The notes under the pieces are model-generated. The model searched no databases, was not told where the DNA came from, and saw nothing but the letters and a program-made list of their open reading frames with translations. DNA of 64,000 bases from JAKAGZ01 sp963748105 (GTDB taxonomy: Bacteria > Bacteroidota > Ignavibacteria > Ignavibacteriales > Ignavibacteriaceae): positions 1-64,000 of the forward strand of contig CAVVHP010000039.1 of NCBI GenBank assembly GCA_963748105.1, written 5' to 3'. Positions 1 through 9,735 of the stretch are shown piece after piece. Position 1 is the stretch's first letter. Each line of letters opens with the position of its first letter. Both the position numbers and the translations under genes were made by a program.

Positions 1-18
1 GGCGTCCCTACGGGCGTC

Positions 19-1107
19 CTACAATTGACTGCGCACGCAGCTTTTTGGGCGACGTCCAGCCCACACCAGCAGCCCGCCTGCCGCAGCCAGGGCACCGGCG
101 ATGGCCCACACGCCGCGCCAATGGAGCGGGATCTCGTGGCTGCCGTCGGGCATCAGCGGGGTCTCGGGATCGAAGGCGCTATATAGCCTGCGGATGGTCG
201 GAATCGGCACCGAGGTCCGGTCCGCCAGCGTCAGGAACTCGTCGGCGAGGTGCTTCATCTCGTCGTGGGCGGCCTTGGCGTGACCCACCAGCGCGATCTG
301 CATATTCGGGTCTGCGGCAAGTCGCTGCACCAGCGCCACGAGGAGGGGCTCCGGCACCCACAGCAACACGCGGTAGCGGCGCGGCGTGACCGGATAGCCG
401 AGCGCCCGCAGGACCCGGAAGCCCTCACGGACGGCACGGATGGCAAGCACGACCGCGTCGCGGGTGCGGCCCATCCGCTCGTTATCGGTGCCGCACAGAT
501 AGAGCGCGGGCGCGAGCGAGGGTATCAGCAGCGCGACGTGGTACTTGCCCCAAGCGTCCATGTCGGTGCGGATCTGGGCGCCCAGCCCCGGTGTGCTCTC
601 CAGCACCGCGGCGATCTGTCGTACCCGCGGCGTGATCGTGCCGTCGATCTCGCCGAAGGGGATCTTCGCCCTGTCATCGGGGGTGCCGGTGAGACAGTGC
701 ATCACGTAGCCGTCGCGGCAGCCCGCGGAGGCCGGGAAGCCGATCAGCACGCGCTCGCGCCCGAGTGCATCCGTCAGTGCCTTGGGTCCGGCGGCGTTGT
801 TCATCAGGAAGAGGACGTTGGGGGTCGCGGTGTTGGCCGCCAGGACCGGCAGGACGGTCAGCGCCGCGTTCTTACGCATGATCACGAGGACGAGGTCGTA
901 GGCATCGTCGGGCGCCAGTGCCTCCACCGTGCGCACCGGCGCGGTCATCGTCTCGTCGGTCGTGACGTTGTGGATCACGACGCCGTGCTCGCGGATGTCG
1001 GCCAGCCGTTGCCCACGGGCGAGGATCGCGACATCGTGCCCGCCCTCATACAACTGGGCGGCGAACAGGCTGCCCAGCGGACCTGCGCCGTAGATCAGGA
1101 TTCGCAT
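19..1107 (-). CDS. Ketopantoate reductase-family (PanE/ApbA-like) NADP-binding protein with a C-terminal membrane helix
   Basis: The 362-residue protein opens with a Rossmann dinucleotide-binding motif (GAGPLG, residues 7-12), followed by the NN pair near 103 and a Lys at 188 in the AWGK context. These match 2-dehydropantoate 2-reductases, which reduce ketopantoate with NADPH. The Asn that usually follows the catalytic Lys is not obvious. The protein is longer than typical PanE (about 300 residues), and the extra C-terminus holds one hydrophobic segment (about 332-350) followed by arginines, which suggests membrane anchoring. The ATG at 1107 has an AGGGAG ribosome site 5 nt upstream. The gene lies just downstream of the GH94 gene on the same strand. 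With the unusual tail and sugar-catabolic neighbours, a true pantothenate role is uncertain; the family call is firm, the substrate is not. Confidence 0.75.
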   Translation of the reverse strand: MRILIYGAGPLGSLFAAQLYEGGHDVAILARGQRLADIREHGVVIHNVTTDETMTAPVRTVEALAPDDAYDLVLVIMRKNAALTVLPVLAANTATPNVLFLMNNAAGPKALTDALGRERVLIGFPASAGCRDGYVMHCLTGTPDDRAKIPFGEIDGTITPRVRQIAAVLESTPGLGAQIRTDMDAWGKYHVALLIPSLAPALYLCGTDNERMGRTRDAVVLAIRAVREGFRVLRALGYPVTPRRYRVLLWVPEPLLVALVQRLAADPNMQIALVGHAKAAHDEMKHLADEFLTLADRTSVPIPTIRRLYSAFDPETPLMPDGSHEIPLHWRGVWAIAGALAAAGGLLVWAGRRPKSCVRSQL

Positions 1108-1127
1108 GGTGTCTCCCTTCGTTGGAA

Positions 1128-1161
1128 CGTTAGCACGTTAACACGTTGGAACGTGCTAACG
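1128..1161. repeat. 12-bp perfect inverted repeat (hairpin)
   Basis: Arms 1128-1139 (CGTTAGCACGTT) and 1150-1161 are exact reverse complements around a 10-nt loop. The element lies between the GH94 gene and the PanE-like gene and overlaps the apparent 3' end of GH94. There is no T-run after it, so it is not a canonical terminator. It could be an operator or a dispersed repeat. Confidence 0.7.
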
Positions 1162-3594
1162 CATTGCCCCTCACTACTTCGACGCGGTGTGCCGTGCCCG
1201 CGGGGTAGGCCGGGACGACGTTGCCCACGACCGGCTGCCCGTCGACGATCAACCGGCGGACGCCCTTGCTGACGTGGTCGGGGTTGGTGACGGTGATCTC
1301 GTAGGTGGCGCCGCGGAAGATGCGGCGAGCGCGGAAGCCGTCCCACGCCGCCGGGATGCACGGGTCGATCTCCAGCCCTTCGTAGGTCGGGCCGGATGCC
1401 GAGGATCTACTGGGTGCCCGCCTGGTAGGCCCACGAGGCGGTGCCCGTGAGCCAGCTGTTGCGCCCCAGCCCGAACTGCGGGTGCTCGTCGCTGAGGATG
1501 TTCTGGCAGTAGACGTAGGGCTCGACCTCGAACTCGTCGATGCGGTCGTTGCGCGCCGCCGGGTTGATCTGCGCGTAATACTCGAAGGCGCGGTCGCCGT
1601 GGCCCACCATCGTCTCGGCGATCATCATCCACGGGTTGGTGTGGAGAAAAATGCCGCAGTTCTCCTTGGTGCCCGGCGGGTAGGTCGTGATCCCGCCCTT
1701 GTCGGGGTCGAAGCCGTCGTAGCCCGGCGTGCCGACCTTGAGCCCGTTGGCGGTGTCCAGCCGCTCGCGGGCGGCGTCGAGCGCCTGGCGCGCCCGCGCG
1801 GGCGTCGCGAAGCCCGAGAGGACGGCCCACGACTGGGCGTTGAGGTAGATCCGGCCCTTGTCGTTCTGCGCCGAGCCGATGGGGCTGCCGTCGCTGTCGA
1901 AGTAGCGCACGTACCACGTGCCGCCGCCGAGGTCGCCGTCCCACGCCTGGTCGTTGACCCGGTCGCGCATCGTCGGCGTACTGCTCGCGGCAGGTCGCCG
2001 CCAGCCTGGTGTCCCCCAGGTGGTCGGCCAGCGCGATCATCTCGCGCAGCGCCGTGCCGAAGAGGTGGGCGTTGAACAGCGACTCGGCGCCCTTGCGCAG
2101 GTTCATGGTGTCGTTCCAATCGGCGAAGCCCAGGAGCGGAAGCCCGTGCGCGCCGGTGTGCAACCAGGTGAACGCCAGCGCGCGCTGCAGGTGGTTGAGC
2201 ACGGTGCCTGTGGACTGCGGGACGCCGTCGGCGTCCTTCTCGTAATAGGGCAGTACCTCGTCGAGGAAGGCGAGGTCGCCGGTCTCCTTGACGTAGGCGG
2301 TCACCGCCAGGACGAGCCAGAGGTGGTCGTCGCCGTAATAGTCGGGGCGGTCCACGCCCTCCGCCGCGTCGCCGATGGTCGCCTCCATCGTCAGCGGGTA
2401 GAACTGGTGCATCCCCGCCCCGTCCTTCCGCTGCACCTGGAGCAGCTTCGCCATCAGCGCGCGGGCCTCGGTCGGGCGCGTTCGCCACCACGCCCATCAC
2501 GTCCTGCGAGCTGTCGCGCATGCCCGAAGCCCCGCGTCCCGAGCCCGGTCTGGTAGAGCGAAAGGTAGCGCGACCAGTTGAGCGTGATGTGACACTGGCG
2601 CGGGTTGTGGACGTTGAGCATCGCGTTCATCGCGGCGTCGGGCGTCTCGACCTGCATGCGGCCGAGGTACGCCTCCCACGAGCCCGCCAGCGCCTCGAAG
2701 GCGGCCTCGACGACGCTCGGGGCTGCGATAGGCGCGGATCTCGGGCAGCGCCGCCTCGACGTCGGGCTCCTGGCCCAGCTGCGTGATCAGGCGCCGCGTC
2801 TCGCCGGGCTGGAGCGTCGCCGAGGTGGTGGAGCAGCGCGCCGATGTTCTGTCCCCGCCACGCCTCGTAGTCGGCGAGTTCGGGCTGCTGCAGCGCCGCG
2901 GGTGCCGCCCAAGCCGCCGTAGCCCAAGAACGCGTCCCGGTCGGACTCGAAGGAGGAGACCGGCAGGTTCGACGTGAAGTAGTTGACGGCGGATGTCGCG
3001 GAACATAAACGGGTACTGCAGCAGGACCTTGCGGCCGTCGGGTCGTCGATGACGCGGCTCACCATCGTCTGCGGCACCCAGTCGGCGTTGTTGAACTGCT
3101 TGATCGCCTCGGGGTGGGAGTAGTCGACCACCGGGATCGCGTCGAGCGTCACGGCGCGGTCCGACACGTTGGTGATCCGGATGTCGCGGACCTCGCGGCT
3201 GTCGCCCGGCGGGACGAAGATCGTGGCCTCGGTGCGGATGCCGTGGACCTCGGAGACGATGCGGCTGTAGCCCAGGCCCACGTGGCACTCGTAGCGGTCG
3301 AAGGGATCGAGGGTGGGGACGAAGAAGGGCGAGAAGACCTTGAAGCCGTCGCCCGCACGCATCCGTAGGTAGAGCGTCGTCGCCTGGAAGTCGGAGACCG
3401 GGCGCTGCGGCACGTACCACGTGATGCGGTTGAGCGCCGGGATCGCCCTTGCAGAGCGCCGCCCCGCCGGTGTGGTCGACGTACCCGCCGAAGGCCAGCG
3501 TGCCGATGTAGTTGATCCACTTCACCGGCGTCCGTGGGTCGGTGATGACGTATTCGCGCCGGTCGTTGTCGAAGGTGCCGTAGGATTTGGTCAT
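1130..3594 (-). pseudogene. GH94-family glycoside phosphorylase (cellobiose-phosphorylase-like), interrupted by many frameshifts
   Basis: Joining reading frames gives a protein of about 820 residues, the normal length for GH94 phosphorylases, which split beta-glucosides such as cellobiose with phosphate. The start reads MTKSYGTFDNDRREYVI with the PVKWINYIG and TGGAALCKGDP region of the family. Further on are DDHLWLVLAVTAYV and the catalytic-acid motif ADWNDTMN, and the C-terminal domain ends after ILGIRP. About ten frame changes occur, near 3443, 3045, 2993, 2903, 2826, 2722, 2527, 2477, 1976 and 1390. There is also an in-frame TAG at 1407-1409 where a Tyr codon is expected. Most changes fit a single extra base, and protein similarity continues in the next frame each time. 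This suggests sequencing or assembly error, though recent decay is possible. Substrate (cellobiose, cellodextrin or another beta-glucoside) is not resolved. Confidence 0.85.
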
Positions 3595-3616
3595 TGTGGA
3601 TCTCCCCCTCTCATTC

Positions 3617-3731
3617 TCTACCCACTGGGGGAGAGGTCGGACTCCCTCCCCCCTCGGGGGAGGATTGGGGAGGGGGCGCAGGCCGCCGCACCCGCCGCCC
3701 CCCTCTCGATCTCCCCCCTTGGGGGGAGAGG
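3617..3731. repeat. GC-rich short hairpin repeats downstream of xylB
   Basis: This interval is a string of CCCTCCCCC/GGGGGAGG-type tracts. The clearest hairpin has arms 3710-3718 and 3721-3729 (TCTCCCCCC / GGGGGGAGA) around two thymines. It separates xylB from GH94 and may slow transcription, but it has no U-tract. Confidence 0.6.
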
Positions 3732-3732
3732 T

Positions 3733-5235
<1,503 letters not shown>

Positions 5236-5260
5236 CGGTGTCTCCTTTGTATAGATGAGC

Positions 5261-6037
5261 TTATTCCGGGTCAAGTGAAAGATGGTCAAAGGTGAAGGAC
5301 TTGCCCTCGCCTGTGATCCACAGATTGATCGTGAACACCTGGGTGCCGCGGTCTGCCCAGCCCATCGCGTCGGGCAGATCGACTGTCTGCGAGCCCGGAA
5401 GATCCAGGGATAAAACCTCTACCGCGCTGGATCCCGGGGCCTGTTTGTCCAGGATCTGGATGGTGTAGCCTGCTGCCGGGTCCAGATGGGTGACGTGGAT
5501 GTGGAGCACCGGACACAGGCTTGTATCGACCGTGAGGACCTCCGACTCGACCTTGCCGTAGTAGCTATCCGGCGCATCCTCTGTGATGGTGATGGTCGAT
5601 CCGGGGCCTATCTTCCAGTTTGCTGTGACCTCGTCCCAAGACAGACCCTGCAGGTCGCTGAACTGGGCACACGGCTCGTGTGATCTTGGCATCAGGACAA
5701 TGAAGGCCGCTACGATGGCGACCACAGGAACCAAAAAGAGCACCGGCGTAAGCCTTGGGTTAGCGGCGGGATGAGGATCGCGGACAGGTGTCTCCTCATT
5801 GGGATACAGCCCCAACTCGCACGCACGAGCTACCGCTTCCTGCCGGCTGTGGACGTCGAGTATGCGGTAGATGGCCTGAAGCTCTTTCTTGACCGTCTCG
5901 TACCCAAGGTCCATCGAGTCGGCGATCTCGTAGTAGGTGAGTTCATCGCGAAGGTGCCGCAGGATCTCACGTTGCCGGCGGGTGAGCCGCCCGCCCCGGC
6001 TGCGGCCCGGCGGCGATGATGGCCTGACTGCTTTCAT
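5261..6037 (-). CDS. Membrane-anchored LuxR-type regulator with an extracytoplasmic beta-sandwich-like sensor
   Basis: This 258-residue protein has an N-terminal LuxR/GerE helix-turn-helix (about 18-77; LTRRQREILRHL ... YYEIADSMDLGYETVKKELQ). One transmembrane helix follows (about 96-116, rich in V/A/I), then a 140-residue outside domain rich in beta-strand-like sequence. That domain holds two cysteines and resembles carbohydrate-binding or galactose-binding-like folds in texture only. There is no receiver domain. The arrangement implies a one-component transmembrane regulator that senses something outside and binds DNA inside. The ATG at 6037 is preferred over the upstream GTG (6064) because AGGAG lies 6-7 nt before it. 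It is divergent from the exported pair at 6221-8423 and shares a control region with an 11-bp phased repeat array. The DNA-binding call is firm; ligand and fold are inference. Confidence 0.7.
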   Translation of the reverse strand: MKAVRPSSPPGRSRGGRLTRRQREILRHLRDELTYYEIADSMDLGYETVKKELQAIYRILDVHSRQEAVARACELGLYPNEETPVRDPHPAANPRLTPVLFLVPVVAIVAAFIVLMPRSHEPCAQFSDLQGLSWDEVTANWKIGPGSTITITEDAPDSYYGKVESEVLTVDTSLCPVLHIHVTHLDPAAGYTIQILDKQAPGSSAVEVLSLDLPGSQTVDLPDAMGWADRGTQVFTINLWITGEGKSFTFDHLSLDPE

Positions 6038-6100
6038 CCCGGCTCCTGTGTGCGCATATCTCACAACCTATCCCTGAGCCCGAGGCGTCCTCTCCGGCTA

Positions 6101-6155
6101 TCCCCGGCGATTCCCCATTCTGTCCCCGGTTTCTCCCTTCCAGATCCCCGATGCC
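6101..6155. promoter_or_regulatory. Five TCCC(C) direct repeats at exact 11-bp spacing
   Basis: TCCCC begins at 6101, 6112, 6123 and 6145, and TCCC at 6134, giving five in-phase copies with an 11-bp period. Two are followed by GG (TCCCCGG). The last copy ends about 21 bp before a TATACC at 6177-6182, a possible -10 box for the gene at 6221. Arrays phased to one helical turn are typical of cooperative activator binding, as in the direct repeats used by SARP and OmpR-type regulators. The divergent LuxR-type protein is an obvious candidate binder, but that is inference. Confidence 0.6.
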
Positions 6156-6220
6156 GGCGCTAGAGTCAAGATAGGTTATACCATCGAATGGGCCATCTCG
6201 ACAAGTAGGGAGGGTACGTG

Positions 6221-7072
6221 ATGGGATCGTTACAGACCAGCAGGCGAACGTTTCTGGGTCTGATGGGGGCGGCCGCGCTGTCGCAGGCATGGGAGTGCGT
6301 TGCGCACCCCATGGGATCGGGCCAACTGCCCGCGTACATTGTCCATACACAGGAGGGTACCGACCTGACCGGGTGGGAGCTGACCCTGGGCGACGCCCTC
6401 TACGCGCAACCCGACGAGCCGCCTGTGACTATGGCCGACATCGCGATCTCGCATCTGGTCGAGTACAGCGAGATTCGAGCCAACGTAGAGGCCCGCGACA
6501 TTATGGCCCACGCGATCGCGTTTCGCCGCATTCAGGACGCTCAGGCCTTCGAGGCCATCCACCGCGTGGGGTACAGCTTTCGCCTTCCCTATTTGCCCGT
6601 CAAGGACGCCTGGGACCTCAACGGGCAGACGTTGGAGGGCGGGTTCTTCATCTGGGACGGCAGTGATACCCGGCTGGATTACGGACTGGCGTTTCAGTGG
6701 ATCCTCAACCCATGGATGGCAGAGTCGGGAGAGATTCGCTGCTGGACCAGCCGTTCGGGGGGACAGTGGCAGGCGGTGGGCGAGCTTGCCCTCGACACGG
6801 CGTGGCACAGTCTGACCATGACGCTGGACTTCCGGCGCCGGACCACGGCGTTGACTATCGACGGGACATACTATCCGTGCCAATTCACGGAGACGCCCAA
6901 ACCATCGAACTGGGGACTGACTACCGACGCGCGGCTTCAGGCTGAGATCGTCAGTCTGTACCCCGGCGCAGAGGGCAACGGCGCCTTGCACAAGGCCTGG
7001 TTCAAAGACTGGTTCTGGGAGTGGGAGCCCTACAACGGTTGCAGCACGTATCTGCCCACAGTGATGCGCTAG
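6221..7072 (+). CDS. Tat-exported protein, probably a beta-sandwich (lectin/LamG-like) protein, with YLP tail
   Basis: The 283-residue protein starts with a twin-arginine signal (TSRRTFLGLMGAAALS, RR at 8-9), so it is probably exported folded. The mature part is rich in Trp and in alternating hydrophobic residues (GFFIWDGSDTRLDYGLAFQWILNPW, AWHSLTMTLDFRRR, ALTIDGTYY), as in concanavalin-like sandwich domains; I cannot name a family. It ends in CSTYLPTVMR, a short tail shared in form with the next gene. The ATG at 6221 follows GGGAGGG by 6 nt; the GTG three bases earlier is less well spaced. It is followed after 22 nt by the propeller gene, so the two are probably co-transcribed from the control region that carries the phased repeats. 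No catalytic motif is visible. Confidence 0.6.
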   Translation: MGSLQTSRRTFLGLMGAAALSQAWECVAHPMGSGQLPAYIVHTQEGTDLTGWELTLGDALYAQPDEPPVTMADIAISHLVEYSEIRANVEARDIMAHAIAFRRIQDAQAFEAIHRVGYSFRLPYLPVKDAWDLNGQTLEGGFFIWDGSDTRLDYGLAFQWILNPWMAESGEIRCWTSRSGGQWQAVGELALDTAWHSLTMTLDFRRRTTALTIDGTYYPCQFTETPKPSNWGLTTDARLQAEIVSLYPGAEGNGALHKAWFKDWFWEWEPYNGCSTYLPTVMR

Positions 7073-7094
7073 GGGCAAAACAGGAGGTGTCGAG

Positions 7095-8423
7095 ATGAGG
7101 AGCAGGGCTTTGTTGTGTTGTGTTGCGCTTGCGAGCGCGCTCGCATTGGCGGGGCTGGTCCCCACGATCGCCCGGACCGAACCGTTGTTTGGTGGCACCG
7201 GGGACTGGCCCCACTTCGGCTACGATGACGCATATACGGCGTATAACCCGATCGAACAGACGATCGCCGTGACCAACGTCGTAGACCTCAGGAGGAAGTG
7301 GGGGATTGGCTGCAACGATGGTTATTTCAGCGTCATCTTTCGTTCCCCGGCAATCTACAATGGCGTTCTTTATACCTCCGGCGCGGGTGACCGGCTCCGT
7401 GCCTATAACGCCCGGATGGGTCAAAAGCTGTGGGAGTTCGGGCAGGGAAACTACGGGTGGGCTCCTCAGCCCGTCGTTTCATCGGATGGCGTTGTCTTCT
7501 ATATGGAGGGTGCCAATCCTACGTACCTTTACGCCGTAAACGGGCAGACCGGTGCCCAGCTTTGGAAGGCGCCGATCGGCTTTGAGCTGGGCTTTAGTGG
7601 TGCGGCCGAGGCGGTCGTGACGGTCGGCGAGGCTAATGGCCTGGTCTTCGTCCTCGAGAAGCCGTTCTCGGGCGACGGTAAGCTCTATGCACTGGACAAA
7701 CAGACCGGTACCATTAGTTGGTATATGAGCGATGCAACGGATGGGACGGACTTCCGTGGGAATTATCCGCTGCTGGGTGGCGGCAAGATCTATGCTGCGG
7801 CTGACGTCGCCACTGCGTCCTACCCCTTCCACGCGGAGCACCCGTTGCGCATTGACCCGACCACGCAGACGGTCGAGCGGACCTATGATCGTCCGGTGCC
7901 GGACAACTACTACGCTATCGAGCAGGTCGCTATGTGCAACGACCGTCTCATCGTCAATTACGACTACCAGTATGATGCTACCAAGTTGATCGTCGCCTAC
8001 GATCCGATCTCGTCGACGATCGCCTGGCAGAACAGCTACAGCTCCACCATCACCGGCAAGATCGCGTGCAACACCGACCTGAACCGCATCTACGTCCCCA
8101 CCGATCCCTATCTCTATGCCCTCGATGCTTCCGACGGCTCGGACGTGTGGTCGTATCTCGGTTACGGGGAGATCTACAATCCCTCTGTGGCGAATGGCGT
8201 GGTGTACTTCCTGTCAGACAACAACATGTACGCGGTGGACGAAGCCAGCGGTCACCGGTTGGTCAGCTATCCGCTTGGCTACGAGGCTGATGAGACGACG
8301 CAGGTCGCGATTGCCGGCGGCATGCTCTATTTCTCCGGGAACGGCGGAACGTGCGATCTGTTTGCCCTGGCGCTTCCCGGACCGGATACGGCTTATCTGC
8401 CTTTCGCTATTCGGTCGCGATAA
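7095..8423 (+). CDS. Exported PQQ-type beta-propeller protein
   Basis: The 442-residue protein has an N-terminal signal peptide (about 1-27, with a long A/L core ending near TIARTEP). It carries repeated blades of the PQQ/WD type: the elements QKLWEF, AQLWKAPIG, TISWYMSD, STIAWQNSY and SDVWSYLGYG each follow a YALD/YAVN-like strand. Such propellers act in quinoprotein enzymes or as binding scaffolds. The residues that bind PQQ and calcium in dehydrogenases are not evident, so a scaffold or binding role is more likely than an enzyme. The C-terminus reads AYLPFAIRSR, a YLP tail like that of the upstream gene. AGGAGG sits 7 nt before the ATG. A strong hairpin terminator follows. The call is good at fold level only. 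Confidence 0.72.
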   Translation: MRSRALLCCVALASALALAGLVPTIARTEPLFGGTGDWPHFGYDDAYTAYNPIEQTIAVTNVVDLRRKWGIGCNDGYFSVIFRSPAIYNGVLYTSGAGDRLRAYNARMGQKLWEFGQGNYGWAPQPVVSSDGVVFYMEGANPTYLYAVNGQTGAQLWKAPIGFELGFSGAAEAVVTVGEANGLVFVLEKPFSGDGKLYALDKQTGTISWYMSDATDGTDFRGNYPLLGGGKIYAAADVATASYPFHAEHPLRIDPTTQTVERTYDRPVPDNYYAIEQVAMCNDRLIVNYDYQYDATKLIVAYDPISSTIAWQNSYSSTITGKIACNTDLNRIYVPTDPYLYALDASDGSDVWSYLGYGEIYNPSVANGVVYFLSDNNMYAVDEASGHRLVSYPLGYEADETTQVAIAGGMLYFSGNGGTCDLFALALPGPDTAYLPFAIRSR

Positions 8424-8460
8424 TCCGCGTCGGGACGTGCCCCTCGCACGTGGAAACTTA

Positions 8461-8507
8461 CAGGACGTCGATGGTCATTCATCGCCATCGACGTCCTGCT
8501 TCTTTTT
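8461..8507 (+). terminator. Rho-independent terminator of the propeller operon
   Basis: A perfect 14-bp stem (8461-8474 pairs with 8485-8498, CAGGACGTCGATGG) with a 10-nt loop is followed by CTTCTTTTT. It lies between convergent genes and has the U-rich tail only in the plus direction. Confidence 0.9.
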
Positions 8508-8529
8508 CGGATGGGGCCTGACGGGGCTG

Positions 8530-9639
8530 TTATCCGAGCGCCCCGGCGCCAAGCGGCTCAAACGTCGTGCGCAACTCCTGCGTCTCGCCGGTCTCGGCGG
8601 CGCGGTAGCCCGATTCGATGATGTCGATGACGTGGCGCGCGTGCTCGGGTGTGGCCACGGAAGGCGTGCCCTCGCGGACCCAGTCGACGAGCTGCATCAT
8701 GTCCTCGAAGACGTGATACTCCTTCATCTCGGTGTGCGGCCCGCTGACGTGGGGTGAGTAGTCGTCCGGCAGTTTGAGGTCGGTGTCGCCGAGCTTGGTC
8801 CCCACGATCGCGCCGGCGGTCCCGTAGATATTGGGCTGGAAGCCCTGGGTCAGGCTGCCGGTCGGCGTGGCGTAGACGAAGGTGAAGAAGGCATCGCCGA
8901 AGTCGATCAGCAGGGCGGTGTTGTCGTCCATGTCGCAGTGGATGACTTTCCCGTGATAGTTCCGCTCCGGGATAACCAGCCCCGACATCGCCGTGACGCG
9001 CTTCGCCGGCCCGAGGATACCGGTGAGGTTGTGTAGGCAGTAGACCGTGACGTCATACTGCGGCCCGCCGCCCGGCTTGCGAAAGTACCAACTGGGGTCC
9101 ACGTCGGTCAGCACGTCCTCGCCGGTGCGGAACTCCTCGTTCATGTGGTAGGTGCCGACGCCTGAGGCGCCTGCCACGGCCCAGACCAGGTGGCCGAGCT
9201 TGCCGTCGAGCACGGCCCGGCGGATGCGGCGGTTATGGGGATAGAGCATCATCCCGGGTGAGGCGACGACGTGCACGCCCGCGGCGGCGGCTGCCTCGAT
9301 CAAGCGGTCGGCCTCGGCCACGGTCGTGGTCATCGTCTTGTTGACGTGCAGGTGCTTGCCCGCCGCGATCGCCTTGAGCCCCTGGTCGTAGTGGAGGCCG
9401 ATGGGCGAGCAGAGGGTCACCGCGTCGACGTTGGGGTCCGCCAGCAGCTCCTCATAGGTCAAGTAGTGCGCCGGCACGCCATACGTTTCGGCGGCGGCCT
9501 TTGCCCGTCCCGGCGCCGGATCGCAGACGGCGGTCACCCGGACCCGATCCTGTACGTCCGGCTGGGTCAGGTGCATCAATGCGCCCCGAATTCCAATGGC
9601 TCCCGTGCCCACGACGCCTATGCCAACGGCGCTATCCAT
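8530..9639 (-). CDS. Gfo/Idh/MocA-family NAD(P)-dependent sugar oxidoreductase
   Basis: A 369-residue two-domain protein. The N-terminal Rossmann fold carries GVVGTGAIG, then TAVCDPAPGRA, and the DAVTLCSPIGLHYDQGLKAIAAGKHLHVNK stretch typical of the family. The usual EKP active-site motif reads NKT here, which keeps the Lys. The C-terminal domain continues through DVTVYCLHNLTGILGP, the substrate-side region with a conserved His. Members oxidise or reduce sugars, inositols or sugar acids; the substrate cannot be told. The ATG at 9639 is chosen because GAGGAGG lies 7 nt upstream, whereas the GTG at 9645 would be too close. It is the last gene of the apparent GH130-xylA-epimerase run, about 90 nt after the epimerase, separated by a small repeat. 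Confidence 0.87.
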   Translation of the reverse strand: MDSAVGIGVVGTGAIGIRGALMHLTQPDVQDRVRVTAVCDPAPGRAKAAAETYGVPAHYLTYEELLADPNVDAVTLCSPIGLHYDQGLKAIAAGKHLHVNKTMTTTVAEADRLIEAAAAAGVHVVASPGMMLYPHNRRIRRAVLDGKLGHLVWAVAGASGVGTYHMNEEFRTGEDVLTDVDPSWYFRKPGGGPQYDVTVYCLHNLTGILGPAKRVTAMSGLVIPERNYHGKVIHCDMDDNTALLIDFGDAFFTFVYATPTGSLTQGFQPNIYGTAGAIVGTKLGDTDLKLPDDYSPHVSGPHTEMKEYHVFEDMMQLVDWVREGTPSVATPEHARHVIDIIESGYRAAETGETQELRTTFEPLGAGALG

Positions 9640-9663
9640 CGTCACACCTCCTCAGAAAACGAC

Positions 9664-9735
9664 GTTGTCAGTTCTCAGTTATCGGTTGTCGGTTGGCAGA
9701 GAACTGATAACTGTCAACTGACAACTGATAACTAG
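9664..9735. repeat. Low-complexity inverted repeat of GTTATCAGTT type
   Basis: About 70 bp built from variants of CAGTTATC/GATAACTG and GTTGTC/GACAAC, running first in one orientation and then in the other, so that it can fold on itself. It fills the gap between the epimerase and the Gfo/Idh gene. It looks like a dispersed repeat rather than a promoter. Confidence 0.6.

Noticed and set aside
249..1361. Long plus-strand reading frames in the GC-rich half
   Set aside because: They are shadow frames opposite recognisable genes and arise because GC-rich DNA has few stop codons.
7095..8423. Quinoprotein alcohol or glucose dehydrogenase
   Set aside because: Only the propeller repeats are visible; I cannot find the PQQ- and calcium-binding residues.
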